From Lachnospiraceae bacterium (lineage in GTDB: Bacteria; Bacillota; Clostridia; Lachnospirales; Lachnospiraceae): a DNA stretch of 64,000 nt. The translations under genes were made by a program, and so were the position numbers. Each line of letters begins with the position of its first letter. The first letter of the stretch is position 1. The notes under the pieces were generated by a model. The model saw only the letters and a program-made list of their open reading frames with translations. It did not search any database and was not told the origin of the DNA. Below are positions 26,623-35,884 of this stretch, piece by piece. Location: the NCBI GenBank assembly GCA_017623295.1, contig JAGAPK010000070.1, positions 1 to 64,000 of the forward strand, written 5' to 3'.

Positions 26623-28920
26623 ATGATTAAGTTAATGGACAGTGGTGCATACCTCATTAACGGTACAGAAATCATTCCGGATCAGGCAGATGCCGCTGCA
26701 TTGATTAAAAGCAAAACAGGAAAGGAAATGTCCAAACAGGAGGCAGCTCAGAATACAATGGCATATGGTATTTTGAAAGAGCACAATACCTCCGGTAATA
26801 TGGATAAGCTGAAAATCAAGTTTGATAAACTTACCTCTCACGATATTACATTTGTAGGAATCATTCAGACAGCAAGAGCTTCAGGACTTTCTAAATTCCC
26901 GATTCCTTACGTTTTAACGAACTGCCACAACTCTTTATGTGCGGTTGGTGGCACAATTAACGAAGATGATCACATGTTCGGTTTAACATGTGCGAAAAAA
27001 TATGGTGGTGTATATGTTCCGCCTCATCAGGCAGTTATTCATCAGTTTGCAAGAGAAATGCTTGCAGGTGGCGGAAAGATGATTCTTGGTTCTGACTCCC
27101 ATACACGTTATGGTGCACTTGGTACTATGGCAATGGGTGAAGGTGGACCGGAACTTGTAAAACAGCTTCTTTCCCAGACATATGACATCAATATGCCGGG
27201 AGTTGTTGGTGTTTATTTAAAAGGTGCACCAATGAAAGGTGTAGGTCCACAGGACGTTGCACTGGCTATTATTGGAGCAGTATTTGGTAATGGTTATGTG
27301 AAGAATAAAGTAATGGAATTCGTTGGACCGGGTGTAGCATCTTTGAGTGCGGATTTCCGTATCGGTATTGATGTTATGACAACAGAAACAACTTGTCTGT
27401 CTTCTATCTGGACAACCGATGAACAGATCAAAGAGTTTTATGATATTCACGGCAGAAGTGAAGATTACAAAGAATTAAATCCGGGCGAAGTAGCATATTA
27501 TGATGGTATGATTGAAGTAGATTTATCTGCCATTAAACCAATGATTGCTATGCCATTCCATCCAAGTAATACTTATACAATCGAAGAGTTGAATGCAAAT
27601 CTTTCTGATATTCTTCATGATGTGGAAGAGAGAGCAAAAGTCAGCTTAGATGGTGCAGTTCCTTACTCTTTACAGGATAAAGTAGTAAATGGCAAATTTA
27701 TGGTAGACCAGGGTATTATCGCAGGCTGTGCCGGCGGCGGATTTGAAAATATCTGTGCAGCAGCTGATATTCTGAAAGGCTCCTACATAGGTTCCGATGG
27801 CTTTACTTTGAGCGTATATCCGGCTTCTATGCCAGTTTATATGGAACTGATTAAAAATGGTTGTGCATCAACTATTTTGGAAACAGGTGCCGTTATGAAA
27901 ACAGCCTTCTGTGGTCCTTGCTTTGGTGCAGGTGATACACCGGCTAATAATGCATTCAGTATTCGTCATTCTACAAGAAACTTCCCGAACAGAGAAGGTT
28001 CTAAGCTGCAGAATGGGCAGATTTCTTCCGTTGCCCTTATGGATGCACGTTCTATCGCAGCAACAGCGGCGAATAAGGGTGTGCTTACTCCGGCAACAGA
28101 TTTTGACGGAGAAATTGGTAAATATAAATATCATTTTGATGCAAATATCTATGCAAACCGTGTATTTGATTCCAAAGGTGTTGCAGATGAAAGCGTAGAA
28201 ATCCAGTTTGGTCCAAACATCAAAGACTGGCCGGCAATGGGAGCATTACCGGAGAACATGGTACTTCGTGTTGTATCCGAAATTCATGACCCTGTTACAA
28301 CAACAGATGAATTGATTCCTTCCGGAGAAACATCTTCATACCGTTCCAATCCGCTTGGACTTGCTGAATTTGCATTATCCAGAAAAGACCCTGAATATGT
28401 TGGTCGTGCCAAAGATATTCAGAAAGCGGAAAAAGCAAGAATGGCTGGCGAGAATCCTGCAGATGTACATGCAGATGTAAAACCGGTTATGGATGTCATT
28501 CAGAAAACATTTGGAAATGCTGTTTATGATAATACAGGTTTCGGTTCTACGATTTTTGCAGTAAAACCGGGTGATGGTTCTGCTCGTGAGCAGGCTGCAA
28601 GCTGCCAGAAGGTACTTGGTGGATGGGCAAATATTGCAAACGAATATGCAACGAAAAGATATCGCTCCAATTTGATTAACTGGGGTATGCTTCCATTTAT
28701 CATTGAAGAGGGTGAACTTCCATTCAAGAATCTGGATTATCTTTTCATTCCGGATGTTAAGAAGGCAGTAGAAGAGAAATGGGATACGATTAAAGCCTAT
28801 ACAGTATCCGTAGAAAAAGGTGCATTAAGCGCATTTGATTTGAAGTTAGGTGAACTGACGGATGAAGAACGTCAGATTATTTTGAAAGGATGTCTGATCA
28901 ATTATAACAGAGTGGATTAA
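26623..28920 (+). CDS. Aconitase-family hydratase (YbhJ-like)
   Basis: 765 aa. Aconitase-type fold with candidate iron-sulfur cysteines in [11 protein letters not shown] and in [38 protein letters not shown] resembles the aconitase GTDSHT site. The sequence is closer to the single-chain YbhJ group, usually annotated simply as hydratase, than to AcnA or AcnB. The substrate is unknown and it should not be read as proof of a complete TCA cycle. AGGAGG precedes the ATG; own promoter. Confidence 0.85.
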   Translation: MIKLMDSGAYLINGTEIIPDQADAAALIKSKTGKEMSKQEAAQNTMAYGILKEHNTSGNMDKLKIKFDKLTSHDITFVGIIQTARASGLSKFPIPYVLTNCHNSLCAVGGTINEDDHMFGLTCAKKYGGVYVPPHQAVIHQFAREMLAGGGKMILGSDSHTRYGALGTMAMGEGGPELVKQLLSQTYDINMPGVVGVYLKGAPMKGVGPQDVALAIIGAVFGNGYVKNKVMEFVGPGVASLSADFRIGIDVMTTETTCLSSIWTTDEQIKEFYDIHGRSEDYKELNPGEVAYYDGMIEVDLSAIKPMIAMPFHPSNTYTIEELNANLSDILHDVEERAKVSLDGAVPYSLQDKVVNGKFMVDQGIIAGCAGGGFENICAAADILKGSYIGSDGFTLSVYPASMPVYMELIKNGCASTILETGAVMKTAFCGPCFGAGDTPANNAFSIRHSTRNFPNREGSKLQNGQISSVALMDARSIAATAANKGVLTPATDFDGEIGKYKYHFDANIYANRVFDSKGVADESVEIQFGPNIKDWPAMGALPENMVLRVVSEIHDPVTTTDELIPSGETSSYRSNPLGLAEFALSRKDPEYVGRAKDIQKAEKARMAGENPADVHADVKPVMDVIQKTFGNAVYDNTGFGSTIFAVKPGDGSAREQAASCQKVLGGWANIANEYATKRYRSNLINWGMLPFIIEEGELPFKNLDYLFIPDVKKAVEEKWDTIKAYTVSVEKGALSAFDLKLGELTDEERQIILKGCLINYNRVD

Positions 28921-28941
28921 AACCTCTGTAATCAGAAACTT

Positions 28942-29931
28942 ATGGGTAATTGGGAGAGTAGTAAAAGAAGAAAGTTTATAAAGATAGGCTTCTATTCGGT
29001 TTTTTTGGCCGGGCTTGTTGGCGTTTGTGTGTTTGCAGCGCAGGTGCAGGATGAACAACCGGAGCAGGCTGCCGTTATGTCGGCACGAAAACCGGCAGAC
29101 GTGGAATTGGAAGAAACACAGCCACTATTATTAGGAGAACAGGAAATTGAAGATCCGGTAGAATCTACTATGGAAATCGTAAATGATAAGATTTTGAGTA
29201 ATGTGCCGGTTGCTGATTATTCCTATTCTTTTAATAAGCATATAAGTGGTGCCAGGCTAGTGACCAGAGAAGGCGATTACGGCGGATATAATGATGGAAC
29301 TTATCCTACCGAGAACACGGAGAAGACTCCGCTTTATACAGAAGGTGTGGAAGGCGAAGCAATTTATCTGGATGGAACTTATGGATTGGAACTGTGTGAT
29401 ATGAAACCACTATCCGATTCCTATACGATTTCTTTCTGGATGAAAGCTGAGGAATTATATAATTGGTCACCATTTCTGATTATTGGTTCGAATCTGTTGG
29501 ATGCCAATGTATCACAGAATTATATTGCATTTAACCAGAAAACAACCGAAGAAGGAGAAGTGGTTGTTCCGATTTTTAATACCATTAATGCAGTATTGCA
29601 GAATTCTTGTGAAGTGCGCCCGGTAATTGAGGATAAACAATGTATTGATTTAAATGAATGGAATTATATTACGATTTGTGTGGATTCCTCAAAACCATCG
29701 GAAGCAGACCCGAATAAAGTAGAAGCTTATTTATACGTGAATAGTGAATTGGTTGGCGAGAGTGAAGTTTCTAAGATGAACTTTGATGAAACTAATATGA
29801 AAGCATATGTAGGAATCAGCTGTTTTGATAAGATGTTCCGTGCATGTTATGATGAAATTCATATCTGGAACCGCTTATTAGACGAAACACAGATTAGTGC
29901 TATGTATGTGGCATATTTAGAGCAGACTTGA
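28942..29931 (+). CDS. Membrane-anchored LamG-domain protein
   Basis: 329 aa. Positively charged start (SSKRRKFIKIGF) then one membrane segment (~15-35), an acidic Glu/Pro linker (~40-85) and a C-terminal concanavalin-like LamG/pentraxin domain (~120-325) with YTISFWMKAEE and FRACYDEIHIWNRLLDE. A surface carbohydrate- or protein-binding role is plausible; no catalytic residues are expected. It starts 21 nt after the hydratase stop without a strong ribosome site and may be transcribed with it. Confidence 0.78.
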   Translation: MGNWESSKRRKFIKIGFYSVFLAGLVGVCVFAAQVQDEQPEQAAVMSARKPADVELEETQPLLLGEQEIEDPVESTMEIVNDKILSNVPVADYSYSFNKHISGARLVTREGDYGGYNDGTYPTENTEKTPLYTEGVEGEAIYLDGTYGLELCDMKPLSDSYTISFWMKAEELYNWSPFLIIGSNLLDANVSQNYIAFNQKTTEEGEVVVPIFNTINAVLQNSCEVRPVIEDKQCIDLNEWNYITICVDSSKPSEADPNKVEAYLYVNSELVGESEVSKMNFDETNMKAYVGISCFDKMFRACYDEIHIWNRLLDETQISAMYVAYLEQT

Positions 29932-29988
29932 TTCCAAAGACTTAATTCTGACGCGTTTCGCTGCAGGGCAGATTGATGCAAAATAAAT

Positions 29989-30015
29989 TAAAGAAAAACA
30001 AAAAACATCCGATAT
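29989..30015 (+). promoter_or_regulatory. Candidate sigma-D (flagellar sigma-28) promoter
   Basis: TAAA (29989-29992), exactly 15 nt, then TCCGATAT (30008-30015), one mismatch from the TAAA-N15-GCCGATAT consensus. It would drive a ~140-nt leader to the TTG-start gene at 30162. Confidence 0.55.
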
Positions 30016-30084
30016 ATAAATTACAAGACAGGCGGTTGTGGCCAGACAGCTTATCTTGAATTTATTATGAGAGTTTAACCAAGG

Positions 30085-30133
30085 ATGGTACTTTTATAGA
30101 GAAAGGATTTCTCGGTAGAAGTACCATTTTTTT
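30085..30133 (+). terminator. Terminator-like hairpin in the leader of the 30162 gene
   Basis: Outer stem ATGGTACTT (30085-30093) / AAGTACCAT (30119-30127), inner stem GAGAAA/TTTCTC (30099-30104/30108-30113), then T7. It lies after the sigma-D-like promoter, so it is either the LamG-gene terminator or an attenuator for the next gene. Confidence 0.8.
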
Positions 30134-30161
30134 GTGTTAAACGGGTAAAGGAGGTAGTTAA

Positions 30162-31244
30162 TTGCGAATTGATTCCAGTAGTATAGGAATGGAATCCGCC
30201 AGAAGTTTTTCTTCTGCAACACTTAAATCTGCCTACTCCTTTCGAGGCAGAACAGAAAGCCTTACGGCCGACGCGGGAAATGGATTTCTTGGAGGTTTTC
30301 TGGGGATGGGAGACGAAGCACAGGATACCGGAGAAAGTGGTAATGCGCAGACCACTTTGGAAGATATCACGCTTCATTTTCAAAACCTGTCGAACACAGG
30401 AAGAATTGCAGCCAGCAATGAGGAAAAGGATGCAAAAGAAACAATCAGACAACACTGCATGAAGTATTTGATGTATCTGTTGTTTGGAGAACGCCACAAA
30501 GAAGAACTGGATGAACTTTGGAAAGATGAATGGACTGAGTCGGGATTTTCGACCAATTTGAGTAATTATGTCCCACAAACATACAACATGACAAAGTTTG
30601 TTTATCACAGTGAAACGGAAACGACAACTTTTTCAACAGAAGGTATGGTGAAAACCGCAGACGGAAGAGAAATCAACTTTAATCTGGATTTGGAAATGAG
30701 TAGAAGCTTTACAAAGTATTACGAAGAAAACTATACATATACCATAGCAGATTATACAGACCCGTTAGTCATCAATCTGGATAGCAATATTGCAGATTTG
30801 TCTGACCAGAAATTTTTCTTTGATTTAGACTGTGATGGAGAGAAAGAGGAAATTTCTACATTGAAATCCGGTAGTGGTTATCTGGCACTTGATTTAAACG
30901 AAGATGGTGTGATTAACGATGGAAGCGAATTATTTGGAACAAAATCCGGCAATGGTTTTGCTGACTTGGCAAAATATGATGCAGACGGTAACGGATGGAT
31001 TGATGAAAACGATTCCGTCTGGGAAAAGTTGTTAATCTGGACCAAAGATGAAGAAGGCAATGACAAGAAATATCATTTGTCGGAGGCTGGAGTAGGCGCT
31101 ATCTGCTTAAACAGTGCAGAGACGGAGTTTTCGCTGAATTCCATGAAAGACAATCATAACTATGGTGTTATCCGAAGAACAGGTATCTTCCTTTATGAAA
31201 ACGGAAATGTTGGAACTATGCAACATTTAGACCTGGCTCAATAG
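30162..31244 (+). CDS. Protein with calcium-binding (EF-hand/dockerin-like) loops
   Basis: 360 aa, no signal peptide seen. A Ser-rich N-terminus is followed by a helical part and a C-terminal half with DLDCDGEKEE, DLNEDGVINDGSELFG and DADGNGWIDENDSVWEKL, spaced acidic loops typical of Ca2+ binding. Family not recognised. The start is a TTG with an excellent AAAGGAGGT six bases upstream. A sigma-D-like promoter suggests expression with motility genes; that link is an inference. The stop is immediately followed by the -35 of the spoIID sigma-E promoter. Confidence 0.75.
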   Translation: MRIDSSSIGMESARSFSSATLKSAYSFRGRTESLTADAGNGFLGGFLGMGDEAQDTGESGNAQTTLEDITLHFQNLSNTGRIAASNEEKDAKETIRQHCMKYLMYLLFGERHKEELDELWKDEWTESGFSTNLSNYVPQTYNMTKFVYHSETETTTFSTEGMVKTADGREINFNLDLEMSRSFTKYYEENYTYTIADYTDPLVINLDSNIADLSDQKFFFDLDCDGEKEEISTLKSGSGYLALDLNEDGVINDGSELFGTKSGNGFADLAKYDADGNGWIDENDSVWEKLLIWTKDEEGNDKKYHLSEAGVGAICLNSAETEFSLNSMKDNHNYGVIRRTGIFLYENGNVGTMQHLDLAQ

Positions 31245-31272
31245 AATGAAACGGGACACTCTTACATACAAT
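31244..31272 (+). promoter_or_regulatory. Sigma-E promoter of spoIID
   Basis: GAATGAA (31244-31250), 14 nt, CATACAAT (31265-31272), matching the sigma-E -10 consensus CATACAnT. Start near 31279, only ~9 nt before the ATG. The -10 lies in the loop of the 31254-31286 hairpin. spoIID is sigma-E dependent in Bacillus subtilis. Confidence 0.65.
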
Positions 31273-31286
31273 GAAAAGAGGTGTCC
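31254..31286 (+). promoter_or_regulatory. RBS-sequestering hairpin at spoIID
   Basis: GGACACTCTT (31254-31263) pairs with AAGAGGTGTCC (31276-31286, one bulged C). The right arm contains the AGAGG ribosome site of spoIID. RNA from the upstream gene would fold and hide the site; RNA from the sigma-E start lacks the left arm. Confidence 0.6.
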
Positions 31287-31287
31287 T

Positions 31288-32295
31288 ATGAACTTATTTA
31301 AAATCGTCCAAAAAAGAACAAGCAAAAGGAAACAAAATGACAGTCCCTATCAGGAGGTCGGTGCGGTACTTTTGTTTGTTTTTTTATTGCCTTACGTGAT
31401 TTCCTGTTTATGGGGGCATGTTGGAGAGGAAACGGAAGTTTTGGCGGTAGGAATGGAGAAGGAAACGAATTATCTGGATGCGCAGTATGAAGTCGTACTT
31501 TCCGGAGAATGGGGCACAAGAACTCTGACAATGGAAGAATATCTGATACAGAAGCTTATACTTGTTATGCCGATAGAAGAAAATGGAATTTCTTACGAGG
31601 GAGAGGCGTTGAAGGCACAGGCGGTTTTGCTTCGTACGGAAGTCTGGAAATTGGTTGAGACGGATAACAAGGCTAATATTACCGGATATGACATTCGTAA
31701 ATATGATAAAGAAATAAACATGAGTCCTGAGCAGATGAATTTGTATGAAGAAGCGGTGCATGAAACAGATGGTATTATTTTATCTTATCAGGGAGAAGCG
31801 ATAAAAGCAGCCTATTTTACAGTCAGTAATGGACAGACAAGAGATGCGGAGCAGGTCTGGGGAAGCGGCAGTTATCCATATTTGAAAACAGTGGAATGTA
31901 AACAGGATATTCTGGCAGAGAACTATCAGAGTCAGGTGTGTGTGGAGAAAGAGAATTTTTATCAAATAATGAGTGAGACATTTGATGTTCATAAACAGGA
32001 ACAGATTGTATGGGGCGAATTGGAGCTATGCTTTGATGATGTGGGGTATGTGACGAAAGTAAAAACGAATGATATGGAATGTAGTGGAGAAGCGTTTCGA
32101 TATGCATTTGGACTAAATTCTGCCTGTTTTGAAATGGAATGGAAGGAAGATGAAGTCATTTTTCATGTAAAAGGTGTGGGGCATGGCTTTGGCATGAGCC
32201 AGTATGGTGCCAATATGCAAGCTGCCGAAGGAAAACGTTTTGATGAAATTTTAGAAAATTACTTTTTTCAGGCAGAATTAGTAAAAATTGAATAA
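31288..32295 (+). CDS. spoIID: Stage II sporulation protein D (SpoIID)
   Basis: 335 aa from ATG 31288, chosen because AGAGGTG lies just upstream. An N-terminal membrane anchor (~25-45) precedes the SpoIID/LytB domain: YEGEALKAQAVLLRTEV (with the glutamate expected to be catalytic), AYFTVSNGQTRDAEQVWG and GVGHGFGMSQYGANMQA near the end. SpoIID is a lytic transglycosylase that thins septal peptidoglycan during engulfment, made in the mother cell. It sits beside a SpoIIQ-like gene, as in many Clostridia. Confidence 0.9.
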   Translation: MNLFKIVQKRTSKRKQNDSPYQEVGAVLLFVFLLPYVISCLWGHVGEETEVLAVGMEKETNYLDAQYEVVLSGEWGTRTLTMEEYLIQKLILVMPIEENGISYEGEALKAQAVLLRTEVWKLVETDNKANITGYDIRKYDKEINMSPEQMNLYEEAVHETDGIILSYQGEAIKAAYFTVSNGQTRDAEQVWGSGSYPYLKTVECKQDILAENYQSQVCVEKENFYQIMSETFDVHKQEQIVWGELELCFDDVGYVTKVKTNDMECSGEAFRYAFGLNSACFEMEWKEDEVIFHVKGVGHGFGMSQYGANMQAAEGKRFDEILENYFFQAELVKIE

Positions 32296-32318
32296 TGTGT
32301 CAGATTCGGGAAAGACTA
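32290..32318 (+). promoter_or_regulatory. Candidate sigma-F promoter of the spoIIQ-like gene
   Basis: GAATA (32290-32294), 14 nt, GGAAAGACTA (32309-32318). The -10 fits the forespore sigma-F pattern GGnnAnAnTR at every fixed position; the -35 differs from GYATA at one base and the spacer is slightly short. Confidence 0.5.
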
Positions 32319-32380
32319 AGCATCAGAAAAATAATTTCTCAAAAAAGTCCGAGAGGATAGCAGGAGGCAAAGTTTAAATT

Positions 32381-33322
32381 ATGAGTATGAGAAAAAATAG
32401 AAATGGTGCTAGGAAAGAACGAATTATTATGCTGGCTTCGTCAGCTTTGGTATTGACAGTGCTTACGGTTACAGGTGTATTTGTCAGAAGCAATCGCCAG
32501 ACAGAGGATGAGAGTAATGTAGTAGATTTTAGTGCAATTGAAAATGGCACAGAAGAAAATGGTGAAATTTTGTCCGGGGAAGAAATGGGTACACTTTTTA
32601 CCGAAGTAGGTAATGACGATTTGGATTATGATCCATATTTTCAGGAAGCGAATTCCGGTCATGTAGAGAATACGGATTTAACGAAGAAGAATAATGAACA
32701 GAATGCAACAGATTCTGACACCGATTCTAAAGAGCCACAGGAAGGCATGTTTGATGAAGACAAAGAGGCAATGACAAAGGAAGAAATAGAAGAATCGCTT
32801 GAGGAAACAATGAAGGAAGACGAGATAGAAGATTCAGTGGAAGATGTTATGACAGAAGAAGAGGAAGATACGGAGGCGATTGCAACATCTGTTCAGCCGG
32901 TACTTGATTTTACAGAGGACGATACTCTGGTATGGCCGATTGTAGGAGATGTATTAATCAATTATAGTATGGACAAGACTATCTATTTCCCTACCTTACA
33001 GCAGTATAAATACAATCCGGCAATCGTAATTTCTGCAACACAGGGTGACACGATTACAGCAGCAGCCGATGGAAAAGTCATTTCCGTAGAATATGATCCT
33101 CAGCTCGGTAATACCGTTGTCATGGATTTGGGTAATCAGTATGAGTTAACTTATGGACAGCTCGAAAACGTTGTAGTATCAGAAGGCAGTTATGTTACAA
33201 CCGGGGATATTCTTGGTAACGTAGCGGCACCAACGAAATATTACAGTACAGAAGGTGCCAATGTTTATTTTAAACTGACAAAAGATGGTGAACCGATCAA
33301 TCCTATGAGTAAATTGAATTAA
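32381..33322 (+). CDS. spoIIQ: SpoIIQ-like M23 (LytM-fold) protein, degenerate active site
   Basis: 313 aa. One N-terminal membrane helix (~12-32), a long acidic linker (~45-175, Glu/Asp-rich) and a C-terminal LytM fold (~180-313): ITAAADGKVISVEYDPQLGNTVVMDLG. The zinc ligands expected in HxxxD (here YNPAIVIS) and HxH (here NVYFKL) are absent, so it is probably structural. Position after spoIID, its anchor and a sigma-F-like promoter support a SpoIIQ role in the forespore membrane, which pairs with SpoIIIAH in engulfment. AGGAGG is 13 bases before the first ATG; a second ATG two codons in is equally possible. Confidence 0.75.
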   Translation: MSMRKNRNGARKERIIMLASSALVLTVLTVTGVFVRSNRQTEDESNVVDFSAIENGTEENGEILSGEEMGTLFTEVGNDDLDYDPYFQEANSGHVENTDLTKKNNEQNATDSDTDSKEPQEGMFDEDKEAMTKEEIEESLEETMKEDEIEDSVEDVMTEEEEDTEAIATSVQPVLDFTEDDTLVWPIVGDVLINYSMDKTIYFPTLQQYKYNPAIVISATQGDTITAAADGKVISVEYDPQLGNTVVMDLGNQYELTYGQLENVVVSEGSYVTTGDILGNVAAPTKYYSTEGANVYFKLTKDGEPINPMSKLN

Positions 33323-33375
33323 CTGTCTTTTTGTGATAATATATATCTATTATGGTAAAATTCAGGGGATAAAGC

Positions 33376-34959
33376 ATGAAAAAGAAATGTTTTCACAGCA
33401 TTCTTGCAGTCTTTTTATGTTGTTGTATACTAGTAGGATGCAGCTTGCCGGATTCCTTACCGGTCAGCATGGAGAAATCGGAAGAGGACGAAATGCTGAC
33501 ACTTGGATTGACACCGGAATTTACTTATGAAGTGCCGGAAAGTCTTCCTAATATTATGGTAGATCAGGTCGGCTATGCAGTAGATAGCAGTAAAGTTGCA
33601 GTATTTCGTGGCGAAATACTGCCATATACATATGACATTATTGATGCGGAAACAGGAAAAATAGTATATACAGGGACAATAGAAGCAAAGGGTAATGCAG
33701 AGAATTCACAAACCGGAATCAGTTATGGTGAATTTACGGATTTTACAACACCGGGAACTTATTATATACAGGCAGATATTATCGGGCGTTCTTTCTCTTT
33801 TGTAATATCACAGAATCCGTATGAGGATATTTTTCAGGCAGCGCAAAAGCAGTATTATTACAGTCGATGCGGTTTTACACTATCTACGGAATTGGCCGGT
33901 GATGCAGCACACAACGCCTGTCATACGAATCTTGCACAGTTGAAAGAAGATGCCAAAGTACAGATGGATGTTTCCGGCGGCTGGCACATGGATGAAAACG
34001 GAAACCGGGATGTGGTAGAAGGCTGTCAGGCAGTTAATAGTCTGTTGCTTGCTTATGAATTGTATGGAAATGTTTTTTCGGATGATATAGGAATCCCGGA
34101 AAGCGGCAATGAAATTCCGGATATTATGGATGAAGTAAAATATGAAGTGGACTGGTTGTTGAAGATGCAGGATGCAACAAGTGGTGCGGTGTATTCTACC
34201 GTCAGTGTTATTGACAATCAGATGCCGTCTTATATTCTCTACACAGAAAATATTACGATGGATGCAACGATTCAGTTTGCAGCAACGATGGCGAAATTCA
34301 GTTATCTGTATCAGAACTATGACAGGGCATTTGCAACCAAATGTCTGCAGGCAGCGGACAGGGCCTATCGTTATGCCGGAAAATATCTGGAAGATGTGTC
34401 GGCAGAAGCATACTTTTTTGCGGCAGCAGAATTATATCGTGCCACAGGTAATTATGGTTATCGGACCGTTGTACACGACTATTTGAACAAAACACAGAAA
34501 CTGGATATGGAGAATGATTCGGTATTTCTTGGTTGTACAACCTACCTTGATACCAAACAGAAAGTAGATGTAACTTTGTGTGAGAAGGTAATTAAGGTGT
34601 TGATGAAAGAAGTCGAGGATATTGCTTATGAAGCAAAATCATCTGCATATCTTACCGAAGGCAATACAGAACAAAGTAATAATGATGAGTTGTTGTGGAA
34701 GATGGCAAGACTGACTGTGGTGGATCACATTATTACGAACCATGAATACGCTACGGTATTGGAAAATCACATACATTATTTTCTCGGCAGAAATGAACAG
34801 TCCATCAGTTATATTGATGGAACCGGAAGTCGTAATTATGAGGAAATAGATAAAAAACTAGGTATTATGAAACAGATTGATTTGAACGCGGAACTCGTTC
34901 TGATTATGAGTGCGATTCAAGATGAGCTTGTAACAGAAGAGGTATCGGAAGAGAAATAG
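33376..34959 (+). CDS. GH9-like lipoprotein, probably not catalytic
   Basis: 527 aa. Lipoprotein signal ending at ILVGC. Then a CelD_N-type Ig-like domain (IMVDQVGYAVDSSKVAVFRG, ~70-160) and an (alpha/alpha)6 GH9-like domain with NEIPDIMDEVKYEVDWLLKMQD and HYFLGRNEQSISYIDGTGSRNY. GH9 enzymes use two aspartates in a GGWxDAGDY motif and a glutamate near the C-terminus; here the first reads GGWHMDENGNRD and the last reads MKQIDLNAEL, so all three appear replaced. A surface glycan-binding or regulatory role is possible. It is 53 nt downstream of the spoIIQ-like gene. Confidence 0.75.
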   Translation: MKKKCFHSILAVFLCCCILVGCSLPDSLPVSMEKSEEDEMLTLGLTPEFTYEVPESLPNIMVDQVGYAVDSSKVAVFRGEILPYTYDIIDAETGKIVYTGTIEAKGNAENSQTGISYGEFTDFTTPGTYYIQADIIGRSFSFVISQNPYEDIFQAAQKQYYYSRCGFTLSTELAGDAAHNACHTNLAQLKEDAKVQMDVSGGWHMDENGNRDVVEGCQAVNSLLLAYELYGNVFSDDIGIPESGNEIPDIMDEVKYEVDWLLKMQDATSGAVYSTVSVIDNQMPSYILYTENITMDATIQFAATMAKFSYLYQNYDRAFATKCLQAADRAYRYAGKYLEDVSAEAYFFAAAELYRATGNYGYRTVVHDYLNKTQKLDMENDSVFLGCTTYLDTKQKVDVTLCEKVIKVLMKEVEDIAYEAKSSAYLTEGNTEQSNNDELLWKMARLTVVDHIITNHEYATVLENHIHYFLGRNEQSISYIDGTGSRNYEEIDKKLGIMKQIDLNAELVLIMSAIQDELVTEEVSEEK

Positions 34960-34984
34960 AAATCAGCATAAGAAATGCGTAAGA

Positions 34985-35013
34985 AAAGAACTGGTAAGTT
35001 ACACCAGTTCTTT
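34985..35013. terminator. Bidirectional terminator
   Basis: AAAGAACTGGT (34985-34995) / ACCAGTTCTTT (35003-35013), 11-bp perfect stem, T-rich tail on the plus side and A-rich flank on the other. It separates the GH9-like gene from the converging plsC, whose stop codon is in the loop. Confidence 0.85.
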
Positions 35014-35733
35014 GTTTTTGAAATAAGTTTCCTTAATGATTTCCTGCACTTTGGTACTAACACCTTTTTTCTCTTCACGAGTCATTTCGTTCATGTAAAT
35101 TGGTTTACCATATTCTAATACCACATGAGCCTTTTTGATTTTCGGAAGATGATCTTCAAAAACAGCTGCGGTATTATTCAAAGTCATTGGAACAATAGCA
35201 CATCCGGCTTTATCTGCAATTTTAAAACTTCCATCGTGGAAAGGAAGAAAAGTATCGTTTGTTTTATTACGGGTTCCTTCCGGGAAAATACAAATGGAAA
35301 TGCCGGATTTCACTTTCTCAATACCTTCCATAATGGTCTTCATACCTTGTTTCAAATCACTTCGGTCAAGGAATAAACAGTGTAGGTATCGCATCCAGTC
35401 GCGTAAGAGCGGATAACGAAGCATTTCTTTTTTGGCAACATAGCCCGTAGGACGAGGAACTCTGACATAGGTAATCAGGATATCAAAATAGCTTCTGTGA
35501 TTTCCCACATATAAAACGGCTTCATCTTTTGGAACATTTTCTTCACCGATAACAGTTACTTTGACTCCAGAGATGAAAAGACATACGCGAAATGCCCAGT
35601 TTACAATGGCAAGGGAACTGCGGTTTTTCACATCCATATTAACTTTGCCGATAAAATATTCCGCAATCAGAATTGGGATACTACATACTAAAAATATAAA
35701 TACAAAAAGTGCTACCAGAATAAATCGAATCAT
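34999..35733 (-). CDS. plsC: 1-acyl-glycerol-3-phosphate acyltransferase
   Basis: 244 aa. Adds the second acyl chain in phosphatidic-acid synthesis at the membrane. N-terminal hydrophobic helix, NHRSYFD (the NHx4D catalytic motif), FPEGTRNKTND and a conserved VPMTLNNT region. ATG 35733 is chosen because TGGAGG lies six bases upstream; the longer frame has no ribosome site. Confidence 0.92.
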   Translation of the reverse strand: MIRFILVALFVFIFLVCSIPILIAEYFIGKVNMDVKNRSSLAIVNWAFRVCLFISGVKVTVIGEENVPKDEAVLYVGNHRSYFDILITYVRVPRPTGYVAKKEMLRYPLLRDWMRYLHCLFLDRSDLKQGMKTIMEGIEKVKSGISICIFPEGTRNKTNDTFLPFHDGSFKIADKAGCAIVPMTLNNTAAVFEDHLPKIKKAHVVLEYGKPIYMNEMTREEKKGVSTKVQEIIKETYFKNKELV

Positions 35734-35884
35734 GTACGCCTCCAGATAAAACAATATTTGCAATAGAACTATTATAGTCAAATTTCCTTTTTTAATCAAT
35801 AGGAATAGACCTTTTGATGAATAGACTTAGGGGCTTCGTAATAAATTAGTAATAATAGTAGTTTGTGATAAAAGGAAAATAGCT

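Noticed and set aside
29941-30160. Possible c-di-GMP riboswitch (GACGCGTTTCGCTGCAGGGC looked GEMM-like)
   Set aside because: The conserved 5' half and tetraloop-receptor pairing of GEMM aptamers are not present, and c-di-GMP-II motifs are also missing.
30075-30608. 177-aa minus-strand open frame
   Set aside because: Antisense to the calcium-loop gene and its terminator hairpin; rich in Cys/Phe/Ser as expected for shadow frames.
33331-33361. Promoter TTGTGA / TAAAAT before the GH9-like gene
   Set aside because: Spacer is 19 nt and both boxes are weak; co-transcription with the spoIIQ-like gene is equally likely.
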